Origin: Allobosea sp. | GTDB lineage: Bacteria > Pseudomonadota > Alphaproteobacteria > Rhizobiales > Beijerinckiaceae | DNA: 64,000 nucleotides | Direction of reading: 5' to 3' | Assembly (NCBI GenBank): GCA_024231975.1 | Contig: JAAEQB010000052.1 | Span: 1 to 64,000 of the forward strand | In this document: one piece after another, positions 42,368-51,752 of the stretch | Layout: the number at the start of each line of letters is the position of its first letter | Numbering within the stretch: the stretch's first letter is position 1 | Position numbers and translations under genes: made by a program | Notes under the pieces: generated by a model | The model's input: the letters and a program-made list of their open reading frames with translations, nothing else | The model's database searches: none | What the model was told of the DNA's origin: nothing

Positions 42368-42916
42368 TCAGACCCCGCTCGCCATGGCACGCTCGACGAT
42401 CTCCTCGTCGGATTGCGGCGGCGGCTTCTCGTAGCGCGGTGGCTGGCCACGCAGCACGACGTGAACGAACTCATCAAGCATGGCGATGAACAGGATGACG
42501 AGGCCGCCGGAATAGCCGAGCTGCGGGATCCACATCGGCATGGCGACGACGCCGCCGGCGACGTCGTTGAACTCGTAGGACTGCCAGGTCATCACCACGG
42601 CGTGCCAGGCGAAGAAGCCGGCGAAGCCGAGTCCGAGGACGAGGGAGAAGAGCTCGAAGAACCAGCGCTTGCGGCCCTGGAAATTGTCGATCAGCAGGCC
42701 GACCCGGATCATCTCGCCGGACTTGAAGGTATGCGCGAGGCCAAGGAACGCCATCGCCGCCATGCACCAGGAGGTGAAATCGTCGCCGGCCGGGATGTTG
42801 AAGCCGACTTCGCGGCCGATCGAGAGGCCCATCATCAGGACGAGGATCGCGATCAGGAAGAGGCCGGCGGCATAGCCGGCATAGAGATAGAGCCCATCGA
42901 GGAAGCGGCGGATCAT
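42368..42916 (-). CDS. TRAP transporter small permease (DctQ family)
   Basis: A 182-residue protein with four membrane helices, beginning MIRRFLDGLYLYAGYAAG. Typical are EVGFNIPAGDDFTSWCMAAM and FLGLAHTFKSGEMIRVGLL, where the Arg and the helix pattern match DctQ. It supports the DctM channel. It is the first gene of the operon; the ATG at 42916 gives the family length. Control is probably through the palindrome at 43084-43114 shared with the divergent oxoprolinase-type gene. Confidence 0.92.
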   Translation of the reverse strand: MIRRFLDGLYLYAGYAAGLFLIAILVLMMGLSIGREVGFNIPAGDDFTSWCMAAMAFLGLAHTFKSGEMIRVGLLIDNFQGRKRWFFELFSLVLGLGFAGFFAWHAVVMTWQSYEFNDVAGGVVAMPMWIPQLGYSGGLVILFIAMLDEFVHVVLRGQPPRYEKPPPQSDEEIVERAMASGV

Positions 42917-43083
42917 GCGCGCGCCTCGTGACGATGCGTCGCCGCGCCAGGCCGCTCGGCCATGCGCAAAGCGGCGGTTGCCAGGACCGGTCCTGTCATG
43001 AAAGCCTCCCCTCGATCGGCCCGGCCCCTCAGCCATGTCCCGATCCCTGATCGTCGATCCTAGTCGGCGAAATGAGCTTGTCA

Positions 43084-43114
43084 ACGTTTCATCGACGATT
43101 TATCGATGAAACGT
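43084..43114. promoter_or_regulatory. Perfect 12-bp inverted repeat operator between TRAP operon and oxoprolinase gene
   Basis: acgtttcatcga (43084-43095) and tcgatgaaacgt (43103-43114) are exact reverse complements around a seven-base spacer. It lies 37 bases from the oxoprolinase ATG and about 170 from the DctQ ATG, in the right place to repress the former or control both. No regulator gene of known matching specificity adjoins; the winged-helix protein at 39335 is a candidate. Confidence 0.78.
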
Positions 43115-43150
43115 CAAAGAGCCTTGTTGGCCAATAATCAGGGGGATCAG

Positions 43151-46100
43151 ATGAGCGGCCGTTGGGACTTCTGGATCGACCGTGGCGGCACCTTCACCGA
43201 CGTGATCGGCCGTGATCCCGCAGGCAAGTTGCATGCCCGCAAGCTGCTCTCCGAGAATCCCGGCGCCTATCGCGACGCTGCCGTCCAGGGCATCCGCGAT
43301 CATCTCGGCCTGAAGGCCGGCGAGCCGATCCCGGCGGGCACTGTCGGCGAAGTCCGCATGGGCACGACGGTCGCGACCAATGCGCTGCTCGAGCGCAAGG
43401 GTGACCGGACCCTGCTCGTCACCACCAAGGGTTTCCGCGATGCGCTGCGCATCGGCTATCAGGCGCGGCCTGACATCTTCGCCAAGGAGATCATCAAGCC
43501 CGAGCAGCTCTATGACGCCGTGGTCGAGATCGAGGAGCGCGTCCTCGCCGATGGCTCGGTCGAGAAGGCGGCCGACGAAGCTGCGATCCGCAGCGCTCTG
43601 CAGGCCGAGTACGATGCCGGCTTCCGCGCCGTCGCCATCGCCTTCATGCACGGCTACCGCTACCCGGCGCATGAAGAGCTCGCCGCCAGGATCGCCCGTG
43701 AGATCGGCTTCCCGCAGGTCTCGGTCAGCCATGAGGTCTCGCCTCTGATCAAACTGGTCGGGCGCGGCGACACCGCCGTGGTCGACGCCTATCTCTCGCC
43801 GATCCTCGCGCGCTATGTCGCGCAGGTCTCGGAGGAGCTCGATATCGCCCGCACCGGCGCCCGGCTGATGTTCATGATGTCCTCGGGCGGCCTCACCGCC
43901 GCCGAGCTCTTCCAGGGCAAGGACGCGATCCTGTCTGGCCCGGCCGGCGGCGTCGTCGGCCTTGCCGAGACCGGCCGCTCGGCCGGCTTCGACAAGGTCA
44001 TCGGCTTCGACATGGGCGGGACCTCGACCGACGTCGCCCATTTCGACGGCGAATACGAGCGCGCCTTCGAGACCGAGGTCGCCGGTGTGCGCATGCGCGC
44101 GCCGATGATGCTGATCCATACGGTTGCGGCCGGCGGCGGCTCGATCCTGCATTTCGACGGCTCGCGCTTCCGCGTCGGGCCGGATTCCGCCGGCGCCAAT
44201 CCGGGTCCCGCCGCCTATCGCCGCGGCGGTCCGCTCGCCGTGACCGATGCCAACGTCATGGTCGGCAAGCTGATCCCGTCCTATTTCCCGGCGATCTTCG
44301 GCCCCGGCCAGGACCAGCCGCTCGATGTCGCGACGGTGCGCGAAAAGTTCGCCGCGCTCGCCAGCGAGGTCGGCGATGGCCGCTTGCCTGAGGAGGTCGC
44401 CGACGGCTTCGTCCAGATCGCCGTCGCCAACATGGCCGAGGCGATCAAGAAGATCTCGGTTCAGCGCGGCTACGACATCACCCGCTATGCGCTGAACTCC
44501 TTCGGCGGCGCCGGCGGCCAGCATGCCTGCCTCGTCGCCGATGCGCTCGGCATCAAGACCGTGCTGCTGCACCCGTTCTCCGGCCTGCTCTCGGCCTATG
44601 GCATGGGCCTCGCCGAGATCCGCGCCACCCGCACCGCGGCGCTCGATGTCGCGCTCGATTCCGGCGCCAAGGCGGCGATCGGCGTGCTCGCCGACAGGTT
44701 GGGCGCCGAGGCGAAGGGCGAAGTGGCGGGGCAGGGCGTTGCCGAGAGCGACATCGTCATCCACGTCCGCGCCCATATCCGCTATGCCGGCACCGACACC
44801 GCGATCGCGACGCCCTTCGGCAGCCGCGCCGAGATGCAGGACGCTTTCCAGGCGGCGCACAAGGCCCGTTTCGGCTTCATGGACGAGACCAAGGCGCTGG
44901 TGGTCGAGGCCGTGGAGGTAGAGGCCGTCGGTGGCGGCGCCCGCTTCGAGGAGGCGGCTTCCGCCGAGAACGCCGGCGAGCCTGAGGTTGCCGAGCGCAC
45001 CCGCTTTTTCTCGAAGGGGCAGTGGCACGAGGCGGCGATCGTCCGGCGCGAGGCGATGGCGCACGGCCAGGGCATCGCCGGCCCGGCCATCGTGATCGAG
45101 CCGAACCAGACCGTGGTGGTCGAGGATGGCTGGACCGCGAAGCTCACCGCCAAGGACCACCTTGTCCTCACCCGCAGCAAGGCGCTGGTGCAGCAGGCGG
45201 CGATCGGCACCAAGGCCGATCCGGTCATGCTCGAGATCTTCAACAACCTGTTCATGTCGATCGCCGAGCAGATGGGCGTGACGCTGCAGAACACCGCCTA
45301 TTCCGTGAACATCAAGGAGCGGCTGGACTTCTCCTGCGCCGTCTTTGATCAGACCGGTGCGCTCGTCGCCAACGCCCCGCACATGCCGGTGCATCTCGGC
45401 TCGATGGATCGCTCGGTCGAGACGGTGATCTCGAACAACCCGGTGATCCGTCCGGGCGACGTCTATTGCCTGAACGCGCCCTATAATGGCGGCACGCACC
45501 TGCCCGACATCACCGTCTGCACGCCTGTCTTCGACAACGAAGACAGGAACATCCTGTTCTGGGTGGCGAGCCGCGGCCACCATGCCGATGTCGGCGGCAC
45601 CGCGCCGGGCTCGATGTCGCCGCTCGCGACGAACATTGAGGAAGAGGGCGTCTATATCGACAACTTCAGAATCGTCGATCAAGGCCGCTTCTGCGAGGAG
45701 GAGCTGGTCAAGCTCCTGACCGGCGCGCGCTACCCCGTCCGAAACGTCGTCCAGAACGTCAACGACCTGAAGGCGCAGATCGCAGCCAATGAGAAGGGCG
45801 TGGCGGAGCTGCGCAAGATGATCCGCTCCTTCGGCCTCGATGTCGTCCAGGCCTATATGGGCCATGTCCAGGACAATGCCGCCGAGAGCGTCGCGCGCCT
45901 GCTGACCCGCCTGCACGACTCGGAATTCACCTATCCGATGGACCAGGGCTGCGCGATCAAGGTGAAGATCACCATCGATCGCGAGAAGCGCGAGGCGACG
46001 GTCGACTTCACCGGCACCTCGCCGCAGCGGCCTGACAATTTCAACGCGCCGGCGCCCGTCACCCGCGCCGCCGTGCTCTATGTCTTCCGCGTCATGGTCG

Positions 46101-46747
46101 ACGATGCCATCCCGATGAATGCTGGGTGCCTGCGGCCGATCAAGGTGATCGTGCCGGAAGGTTCGATGCTGGCGCCGCGCTATCCCGCTGCCGTCGTCGC
46201 CGGCAATGTCGAGGTCAGCCAGGCGGTGACCAACACGCTGTTCGGCGCGTTGGAGGCTATGTCGTCCTCGCAGGGCACGATGAACAACCTGACCTTCGGC
46301 AACGACCAGTACCAGTATTACGAGACGATCTGCTCGGGCTCGCCGGCCGGGCCGGGCTTCAACGGCACTTCGGGCGTCCACGTCCACATGACCAATTCGC
46401 GCCTGACCGATCCGGAGATCCTGGAGACGCGCTTCCCGGTCGTGCTGGAGGATTTCCACATCCGCGCGGGTTCCGGCGGCAAGGGCGAATGGAATGCTGG
46501 CGACGGCACCAGCCGCACCATCCGTTTCCTCAAGACGATGGACTGCGCCATCCTGGCTTCGCACCGCAAGGTCCGCCCCTTCGGCATGAGGGGGGGCGAG
46601 CCCGGTGAGCTCGGCCGGACGTTGGTCCGGCGGTTGTCCGGGGAGGTCGAGGAGCTCAAGCCATCCGACCAGACCCTGCTCCAGGCCGGCGAAGCGGTCA
46701 CCGTGATCACGCCGACGGCGGGGGGCTATGGAAAGCGCAAGGGCTGA
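43151..46747 (+). CDS. 5-oxoprolinase-type hydantoinase A/B fusion enzyme
   Basis: A 1198-residue protein fusing HyuA and HyuB. The N-terminal part (about 1-680) has the HyuA start DFWIDRGGTFTDVIGRDP, TTVATNALLERKG and DMGGTSTDVAHFDGE (ATP-binding ASKHA fold). The HyuB part (about 690-1190) begins PVMLEIFNNLFMSIAEQMG, with NAPHMPVHLGSM and ASRGHHADVGG. Such fused proteins are ATP-dependent 5-oxoprolinases (5-oxo-L-proline to glutamate) or close hydantoinases. The ATG at 43151 follows AGGGGG. The divergent TRAP carrier likely imports the substrate; which cyclic amide is uncertain. Confidence 0.92.
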   Translation: MSGRWDFWIDRGGTFTDVIGRDPAGKLHARKLLSENPGAYRDAAVQGIRDHLGLKAGEPIPAGTVGEVRMGTTVATNALLERKGDRTLLVTTKGFRDALRIGYQARPDIFAKEIIKPEQLYDAVVEIEERVLADGSVEKAADEAAIRSALQAEYDAGFRAVAIAFMHGYRYPAHEELAARIAREIGFPQVSVSHEVSPLIKLVGRGDTAVVDAYLSPILARYVAQVSEELDIARTGARLMFMMSSGGLTAAELFQGKDAILSGPAGGVVGLAETGRSAGFDKVIGFDMGGTSTDVAHFDGEYERAFETEVAGVRMRAPMMLIHTVAAGGGSILHFDGSRFRVGPDSAGANPGPAAYRRGGPLAVTDANVMVGKLIPSYFPAIFGPGQDQPLDVATVREKFAALASEVGDGRLPEEVADGFVQIAVANMAEAIKKISVQRGYDITRYALNSFGGAGGQHACLVADALGIKTVLLHPFSGLLSAYGMGLAEIRATRTAALDVALDSGAKAAIGVLADRLGAEAKGEVAGQGVAESDIVIHVRAHIRYAGTDTAIATPFGSRAEMQDAFQAAHKARFGFMDETKALVVEAVEVEAVGGGARFEEAASAENAGEPEVAERTRFFSKGQWHEAAIVRREAMAHGQGIAGPAIVIEPNQTVVVEDGWTAKLTAKDHLVLTRSKALVQQAAIGTKADPVMLEIFNNLFMSIAEQMGVTLQNTAYSVNIKERLDFSCAVFDQTGALVANAPHMPVHLGSMDRSVETVISNNPVIRPGDVYCLNAPYNGGTHLPDITVCTPVFDNEDRNILFWVASRGHHADVGGTAPGSMSPLATNIEEEGVYIDNFRIVDQGRFCEEELVKLLTGARYPVRNVVQNVNDLKAQIAANEKGVAELRKMIRSFGLDVVQAYMGHVQDNAAESVARLLTRLHDSEFTYPMDQGCAIKVKITIDREKREATVDFTGTSPQRPDNFNAPAPVTRAAVLYVFRVMVDDAIPMNAGCLRPIKVIVPEGSMLAPRYPAAVVAGNVEVSQAVTNTLFGALEAMSSSQGTMNNLTFGNDQYQYYETICSGSPAGPGFNGTSGVHVHMTNSRLTDPEILETRFPVVLEDFHIRAGSGGKGEWNAGDGTSRTIRFLKTMDCAILASHRKVRPFGMRGGEPGELGRTLVRRLSGEVEELKPSDQTLLQAGEAVTVITPTAGGYGKRKG

Positions 46748-46781
46748 GGCTTAGGTCTGGTCTTCGAGACGGAGACCGACC

Positions 46782-47477
46782 ATGCCCCAGACCTGGATGA
46801 TCACCGGCGCCAATCGCGGCATCGGCCTGGCGTTGACGATGGAATTGCTGCGGCGGGGCGACCATGTCGTCGCCGCGGCGCGTGATCCCTGGGGCGGGGC
46901 GCTGGCGGAACTCGCCGGCGTCCATGTCGGGCAACTGACCCCGCTCGAGCTCGACGTCACCTCCGACAAGAGCGTCGCCGCGGCCAAGCAGGTCTTCGAC
47001 GGCCGGCCGATCGACGTGCTCGTCAACAATGCCGGTGTCTACGGCCCGCGCGATCGGCAGACGGCGCTCGACATGGACTTCAAGGCCTGGCGCGAGGTCT
47101 TCGAGGTCAATGTCTACGCCCCCTTGCGGGTGGCGCAGGCCTTCCTGCCCAATGTCGAGGCAGGTTCCGGTCGCAAGATCGTGACGATATCGAGCCGCAT
47201 GGGCTCGATCGGCTCCAATCCCTCCGGTGCCATCGCCTATCGCTCGTCGAAGGCGGCTGTGAACATGGTGATGGTCGGCTTCGGCAATGCGGTGCGCGAC
47301 AGCGAGGTCGCGGTGCTGCTCTTCCATCCAGGTTGGGTCCGCACCGACATGGGCGGTGGCGGCGCCGATATCCCGCCGACAGAGAGCGCCGCCGGGCTGA
47401 TCGCCACGATCGACGCCTCCGGCATGCGCGACACCAACAGCTTCCGCAACTGGAAGGGCGAGGAGATCCCCTGGTAG
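46782..47477 (+). CDS. SDR family oxidoreductase
   Basis: A 231-residue short-chain dehydrogenase/reductase. The cofactor site is TGANRGIG, the NNAG motif is in VLVNNAGVYGPR, and the catalytic Tyr-Lys is in AYRSSKAAVN, with the Ser in TISSRMGS. It belongs to the 'C-factor'-like SDR group. It starts 35 bases after the oxoprolinase and may share its transcript. Substrate unknown. Confidence 0.92.
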   Translation: MPQTWMITGANRGIGLALTMELLRRGDHVVAAARDPWGGALAELAGVHVGQLTPLELDVTSDKSVAAAKQVFDGRPIDVLVNNAGVYGPRDRQTALDMDFKAWREVFEVNVYAPLRVAQAFLPNVEAGSGRKIVTISSRMGSIGSNPSGAIAYRSSKAAVNMVMVGFGNAVRDSEVAVLLFHPGWVRTDMGGGGADIPPTESAAGLIATIDASGMRDTNSFRNWKGEEIPW

Positions 47478-47480
47478 GGA

Positions 47481-48098
47481 TCAGCTGCCGCGGGTCGAGG
47501 CGAGCCAGAGACCGCCGCCGATCAGGAAGCCGCCGCTGACCTTCGACATCAGCCGGACGCGCCGCTGCGAGAGGAAGCGGCCGGCCCGGCCGGAGAGGAT
47601 CGCATAGGCGCCGTCGCTGAGCGCGGCGAACAGCATCGTGGTCGCGCCCATGATCGCGATCTGCGTGGCATGGTCGCGCGCTGGATCGAGGAACTGCGGA
47701 AAGAAGGCGCCGAAGAAGAGCAGCGTCTTCGGGTTGCTCAGCGCGACCAAGAGCCCCTGCAGGAAGAAGCCGCCGCGCGGCGGACGCGCCTCGATCGCGC
47801 CTTCGGCGGCCAACCCGGCGCTGCGATACATCTTCCAGCCCAGCCAGATCAGATAGGCGGCGCCGGCGAGCCTGACCCAGTCGAACCAATGGCCCATCGC
47901 AGCGATCACCGAGCTCAGGCCGACGCCGACGATCGCGATCATGATCGCCAGGCCCGCCTGCGTTCCTGCCACGTTGAGAAGCCCGGCGCGGCTACCATGC
48001 TTCAGGCTGTTGGCGATGATCAGCGTCACCGTCGGGCCGGGCACGATGATGATCACCAGACAGGCGACGAGATAGGCGGCGAAGAGTTCGAGTGACAT
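47481..48098 (-). CDS. LysE family amino acid exporter
   Basis: A 205-residue membrane protein with about six helices. Family marks are IIIVPGPTVTLIIANSLKHG at the N-terminus, the GAAYLIWLGWKMYRS segment, and ALSNPKTLLFFGAFFPQFLD. RhtB/LysE members export amino acids or homoserine lactones. The start ATG 48098 follows GGAGGCTACCTG; the long frame upstream is not used. It is divergent from the GNAT gene, with a 92-base gap. Confidence 0.9.
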   Translation of the reverse strand: MSLELFAAYLVACLVIIIVPGPTVTLIIANSLKHGSRAGLLNVAGTQAGLAIMIAIVGVGLSSVIAAMGHWFDWVRLAGAAYLIWLGWKMYRSAGLAAEGAIEARPPRGGFFLQGLLVALSNPKTLLFFGAFFPQFLDPARDHATQIAIMGATTMLFAALSDGAYAILSGRAGRFLSQRRVRLMSKVSGGFLIGGGLWLASTRGS

Positions 48099-48190
48099 CA
48101 GGTAGCCTCCGGCGGCTTGGCGGCCGCCTCTCAGGCGGCGCGTCATTCCTCGCCTGTTTGCGGAAGCCTGTCGAGAGAAGGGAGGTGGAC

Positions 48191-48775
48191 GTGTCGAAGA
48201 CGGATTTTCAGGTCGTGCCGCTGACGCCGGAGCATTGGCCGGCGCTTGAGGGTCTCTTCGGCCCGCAGGGACCCTGCTATGGCTGCTGGTGCAATCATTT
48301 CCGCATGCCACCGAAGCTGCGCAAGCCGTTGCTCGGCGAGGGAGCGCGGCAGCTCTTCGAGGAGCGCGTGACGAGAGGGCCGCCGCCTGGCGTGCTCGCC
48401 TTCGCCGGAGATGTCCCGGCCGGCTGGCTGCAGATCGGGCCGCGGGCGCATGTGCCCGAGTGGAACAATCCGCGCCGCGCCTCGACGCCGCTGCCGGATG
48501 CGCCTGCCGAGGACGAGCGCAACTGGGCGGCTTCCTGCTTCTTCGTCCGCAAGGGCTTTCGCAGCCAGGGCGTCACGGCGGCGCTGCTGTCGGGCGGGCT
48601 CGATTTCGCCCGAACGAGCGGTGCCCGCCTGGTTGAAGCCGCGCCGATGGACAACGAGGCCAGGCGCAGTGCCGATGGCCTTTATGTCGGGCCGGAAAGC
48701 GTGTTCCAGCGCGCCGGCTTTGCCGAGATCGCCAGGCGGCGGCCGGGCCGCCCGCTGATGCGGTTGGTCTTGTAG
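48191..48775 (+). CDS. GNAT family N-acetyltransferase
   Basis: A 194-residue acetyltransferase-type protein. The acetyl-CoA-binding region is CFFVRKGFRSQGVTAALLSG, with a motif-B-like GARLVEAAP. The N-terminal phrase CYGCWCNHFRMP is characteristic of a GNAT subgroup with a Cys-rich start of unknown role. The start is GTG 48191 behind GGGAGG. The acceptor substrate is unknown. Confidence 0.85.
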   Translation: MSKTDFQVVPLTPEHWPALEGLFGPQGPCYGCWCNHFRMPPKLRKPLLGEGARQLFEERVTRGPPPGVLAFAGDVPAGWLQIGPRAHVPEWNNPRRASTPLPDAPAEDERNWAASCFFVRKGFRSQGVTAALLSGGLDFARTSGARLVEAAPMDNEARRSADGLYVGPESVFQRAGFAEIARRRPGRPLMRLVL

Positions 48776-48916
48776 CGAGTGCGCCTTCGCGAGAGAATCG
48801 AAGGGGTAAGTGTCAAGTCAAATATTTTATATTTTTTAGATACTTAGTTGGCTTCGTTAAGAATCTATTTGTCTCGCATTTGCGAAAGCTCTGCCGCTAA
48901 CGAAGCGGTGAAGACG

Positions 48917-50593
48917 ATGCGGCCGTTCGGGCTTACAGCCAAGATCACTGTCCTGTTCGCGGTCTTCGGGATCGCTGCTGCGCTCGGCCTCGCCAGCGCG
49001 GTGAGCGGGCTCGATTCCGTCCATGAGATCGACCGCGAGGCCTTCGCCGGACAGCAACTCGCCAACAAGGCAGCGCTGCTGTCGAGCCGGGTCGCTCAGG
49101 CGTCGCTCCTCAGCCGCTTCGACGATGCGACCGAGCCGCGCGCGGCCCAAACCGCACTCGACCAGCTCGACGAGGCGGTCGAGCTGGTGGATTCGGCGCG
49201 CGCCAATCTGATATCTTCACTGCCGACAGCTCTCCTGCAGGCAAACGCGTCGCTCGACCCGCGCATAAAAACCTTCATCGCCTTCCAGCGCGACATCGTC
49301 GATATCGGCCGGCGTATCTCGCCCAAGGCGGCGCTGATCGAGGCCTCCGCCGCCGAAGCGCGCGAGAATGTCCGGCAGATCATCGCTGCCACGGCGCGGC
49401 TGCGCGACGATCTCGACCGTCTGGCCGGCCTTGCCGCCAGCCGCGCCGGCGACCTGGCGACACGGGTCAGGCGGCGTGTGATCCTGATCGCCGCCGGCCT
49501 GCCGCTGGCCGGTGGGCTGCTCGCGATCCTGTTGCTGCGGACCTATCTGACCCGCCCCCTGCGCGTGCTGATGGAGACCATCGCCAGCGTCAGCTCCTCC
49601 GATCGGGTCGTCGAGGTGCCCTATGGCAAGCGCCGCGACGAGATCGGTCAGCTCGCCCGCACGGTGCGGACGTTGAGCGAGGTCCGCGCCACCCTGGTTA
49701 CCCGCGACGCCGAAGCCGATCTGGCGCAGCAGCACCAGCAGCGCCGGACCGAGGAATTGCACAGGATTGCGCAGGAGTTCGAGGCGCGCATCGGCCGCCT
49801 GCTCGCCGATATCGGCCGGCTGAGCGAGGGGCTTCGCGCCGCGCTCGGAGCATCCGCGACTCGCGCCGGGCAGATTTCGCACAGCGGCAACGCCGCAGCG
49901 CGGGCCGTCGCCGGAGCCGGCGAGGAGGCGATCCGCATCGCCGACGCCGCCATGCGGCTGGAAGAGGTGGTCGAGCAGATCAATCGCGAGGTCAGGCGCG
50001 TCTCCGAGACCGCGAGCCTTGCGACCCGCGACGCCGCGGGAACGGTCGGCCTCGTCGGCCGGCTGACCGAGAACGCCGGCAAGATTCGCGACGTCGTCCA
50101 GCTGATCGAAGCGATCGCGCGCCAGACCAACCTGCTCGCGCTCAACGCTACGATCGAAGCGGCCCGCGCCGGCACGCATGGCCGCGGCTTCGCCATCGTC
50201 GCGAGCGAGGTGAAGGCCCTGGCGACGCAGACCGCCGACGCGACGGCGCAGATATCGAGGCGGATCGCGGCCGTTGACGTCGCGCTGTCGCAGGCCGCGC
50301 AGGCGATCACCGGCATCGCCAGCCGCGCTGGCGCGGTCGAGCAGGCGAGCACGGAGATCTCGACCATGGTCGCCTCGCATACCGGCCTGTTGCAGGGGCT
50401 CGGCGAGACCATCGCGCGCATCTCGGTGGTCACTGGCCAGGCGGCCAGCGCCGTGACCACGATCGCCGGTGCTGGCGTCCAGACCACTGCCCATGCCGAG
50501 CAGGGCGCAAGCGGCGCCCGCCAGCTCGACGAGCGCATCTCGGCGCTGCAGGCGGAGGCCGACGAATTCGCCCGAAGGCTGCGCGCCGCCTGA
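48917..50593 (+). CDS. Methyl-accepting chemotaxis protein
   Basis: A 558-residue chemoreceptor. Helix TM1 (about 8-32) and TM2 (about 187-207, ILIAAGLPLAGGLLAILLL) flank a helical periplasmic sensing domain. A HAMP domain follows (about 208-260), then the long signalling coiled coil with the hairpin tip region QTNLLALNATIEAARAG. No C-terminal CheR pentapeptide is visible. It signals to CheA/CheW, not encoded here. The start ATG 48917 is chosen; a TTG at 48848 in frame would place poorly coding AT-rich DNA in the gene. An AT-rich promoter region (about 48810-48870) precedes it. Confidence 0.92.
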   Translation: MRPFGLTAKITVLFAVFGIAAALGLASAVSGLDSVHEIDREAFAGQQLANKAALLSSRVAQASLLSRFDDATEPRAAQTALDQLDEAVELVDSARANLISSLPTALLQANASLDPRIKTFIAFQRDIVDIGRRISPKAALIEASAAEARENVRQIIAATARLRDDLDRLAGLAASRAGDLATRVRRRVILIAAGLPLAGGLLAILLLRTYLTRPLRVLMETIASVSSSDRVVEVPYGKRRDEIGQLARTVRTLSEVRATLVTRDAEADLAQQHQQRRTEELHRIAQEFEARIGRLLADIGRLSEGLRAALGASATRAGQISHSGNAAARAVAGAGEEAIRIADAAMRLEEVVEQINREVRRVSETASLATRDAAGTVGLVGRLTENAGKIRDVVQLIEAIARQTNLLALNATIEAARAGTHGRGFAIVASEVKALATQTADATAQISRRIAAVDVALSQAAQAITGIASRAGAVEQASTEISTMVASHTGLLQGLGETIARISVVTGQAASAVTTIAGAGVQTTAHAEQGASGARQLDERISALQAEADEFARRLRAA

Positions 50594-50660
50594 TCCGGCT
50601 TGCCTTGGCCGCCCGACTCGCGGCCTTGTGCGCCATGCCCAACAGCATCCGCATCACCCC

Positions 50661-51752
50661 ATGAGCTGGTCGCCGCAGCAGGACGCGGCGCTCGCTGCCG
50701 TGGCCGATTGGCTGAAAGTCGGCTCGCCGCAGGTCTTCCGCCTGTTCGGCTATGCCGGCACGGGCAAGACCACGCTCGCCCGTCACATCGCCAACGACGT
50801 CAACGGGATCGTCGTCTTCGCCGCCTTCACCGGCAAGGCGGCGCTGGTCCTGCGCAACAAGGGCTGCGAGGGCGCGCAGACCATCCATTCGTTGATCTAT
50901 CGCTCGCGCGGCGTCGACGAGGAGAGCCCGACCTTCACGCTGAACCGCGAGAGCGCGGCCGCCAAGGCCAAGCTGATCATCATCGACGAGTGCTCGATGG
51001 TCGACGAGGAGCTGGGGCGCGACCTGCTCTCCTTCGGCACGCCGGTGCTGGTGCTGGGCGATCCCGCCCAGCTGCCGCCGGTCAAGGGCGGCGGCTTCTT
51101 CACCGAGCATGAGCCCGACGTGATGCTGACCGAGGTCCATCGCCAAGCGGCGGACAACCCGATCGTGCGCATGTCGATGATCGTGCGCGAGGGCGGGAGG
51201 CTGGAGGTCGGCGACTATGGCGCGAGCCGGATCATCCGGCGCGCCGAGATCACGCCCGAGATCGTGCTCTCGGCCGACCAGGTCCTGGTCGGCCTCAACA
51301 AGACGCGCCGGCTCTACAACGCCCGAATGCGCCAGCTCATGGGCCATGTCGCCAATGTCCCGGCGGTCGGCGAGAAGCTGGTCTGCCTGCGCAACGACAA
51401 GAGCAAGGGCCTGCTCAATGGCGGCGCCTGGATCGTGCAGGAGCTCAAGACCTCGAAGAAGGGGCTCGTCACCATGCGGGTGACGCCGGAGGACGATACC
51501 GGCGGCAAGCCGGTCAAGGTCTCGGTCATGCCCAACTTCTTCGACGGCACCGAGGATGAGGTGCCGTGGGAACTGCGGCGCCACACCGACGAGTTCACCT
51601 TCGGCTACGCGCTCACCGTCCACAAGGCGCAGGGCTCGCAATGGGACAACATCGTCATGTTCGACGAGGCCTACGCTTTCCGCGAGCACCGGGCGCGCTG
51701 GCTCTATACCGGCCTGACCCGCGCGGCCGAGACGATCACGGTGGTGATGTAA
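50661..51752 (+). CDS. RecD/Dda-like ATP-dependent DNA helicase
   Basis: A 363-residue superfamily-1B helicase. Walker A is FGYAGTGKTTLARHI (near residue 30), Walker B is LIIIDECSMVDEEL, followed by LGDPAQLPPVKG, and the C-terminal UvrD_C_2 motif is TVHKAQGSQWDNIV, then YTGLTRA. It unwinds DNA with 5'-3' polarity. It is far shorter than RecD and has no N-terminal accessory region. The ATG at 50661 gives the common start; longer frames are not supported. Confidence 0.92.
   Translation: MSWSPQQDAALAAVADWLKVGSPQVFRLFGYAGTGKTTLARHIANDVNGIVVFAAFTGKAALVLRNKGCEGAQTIHSLIYRSRGVDEESPTFTLNRESAAAKAKLIIIDECSMVDEELGRDLLSFGTPVLVLGDPAQLPPVKGGGFFTEHEPDVMLTEVHRQAADNPIVRMSMIVREGGRLEVGDYGASRIIRRAEITPEIVLSADQVLVGLNKTRRLYNARMRQLMGHVANVPAVGEKLVCLRNDKSKGLLNGGAWIVQELKTSKKGLVTMRVTPEDDTGGKPVKVSVMPNFFDGTEDEVPWELRRHTDEFTFGYALTVHKAQGSQWDNIVMFDEAYAFREHRARWLYTGLTRAAETITVVM

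Noticed and set aside
43100..46564. A 1154-codon open frame antisense to the oxoprolinase-type gene
   Set aside because: Same GC-shadow pattern; the plus strand encodes a full HyuA/HyuB fusion.
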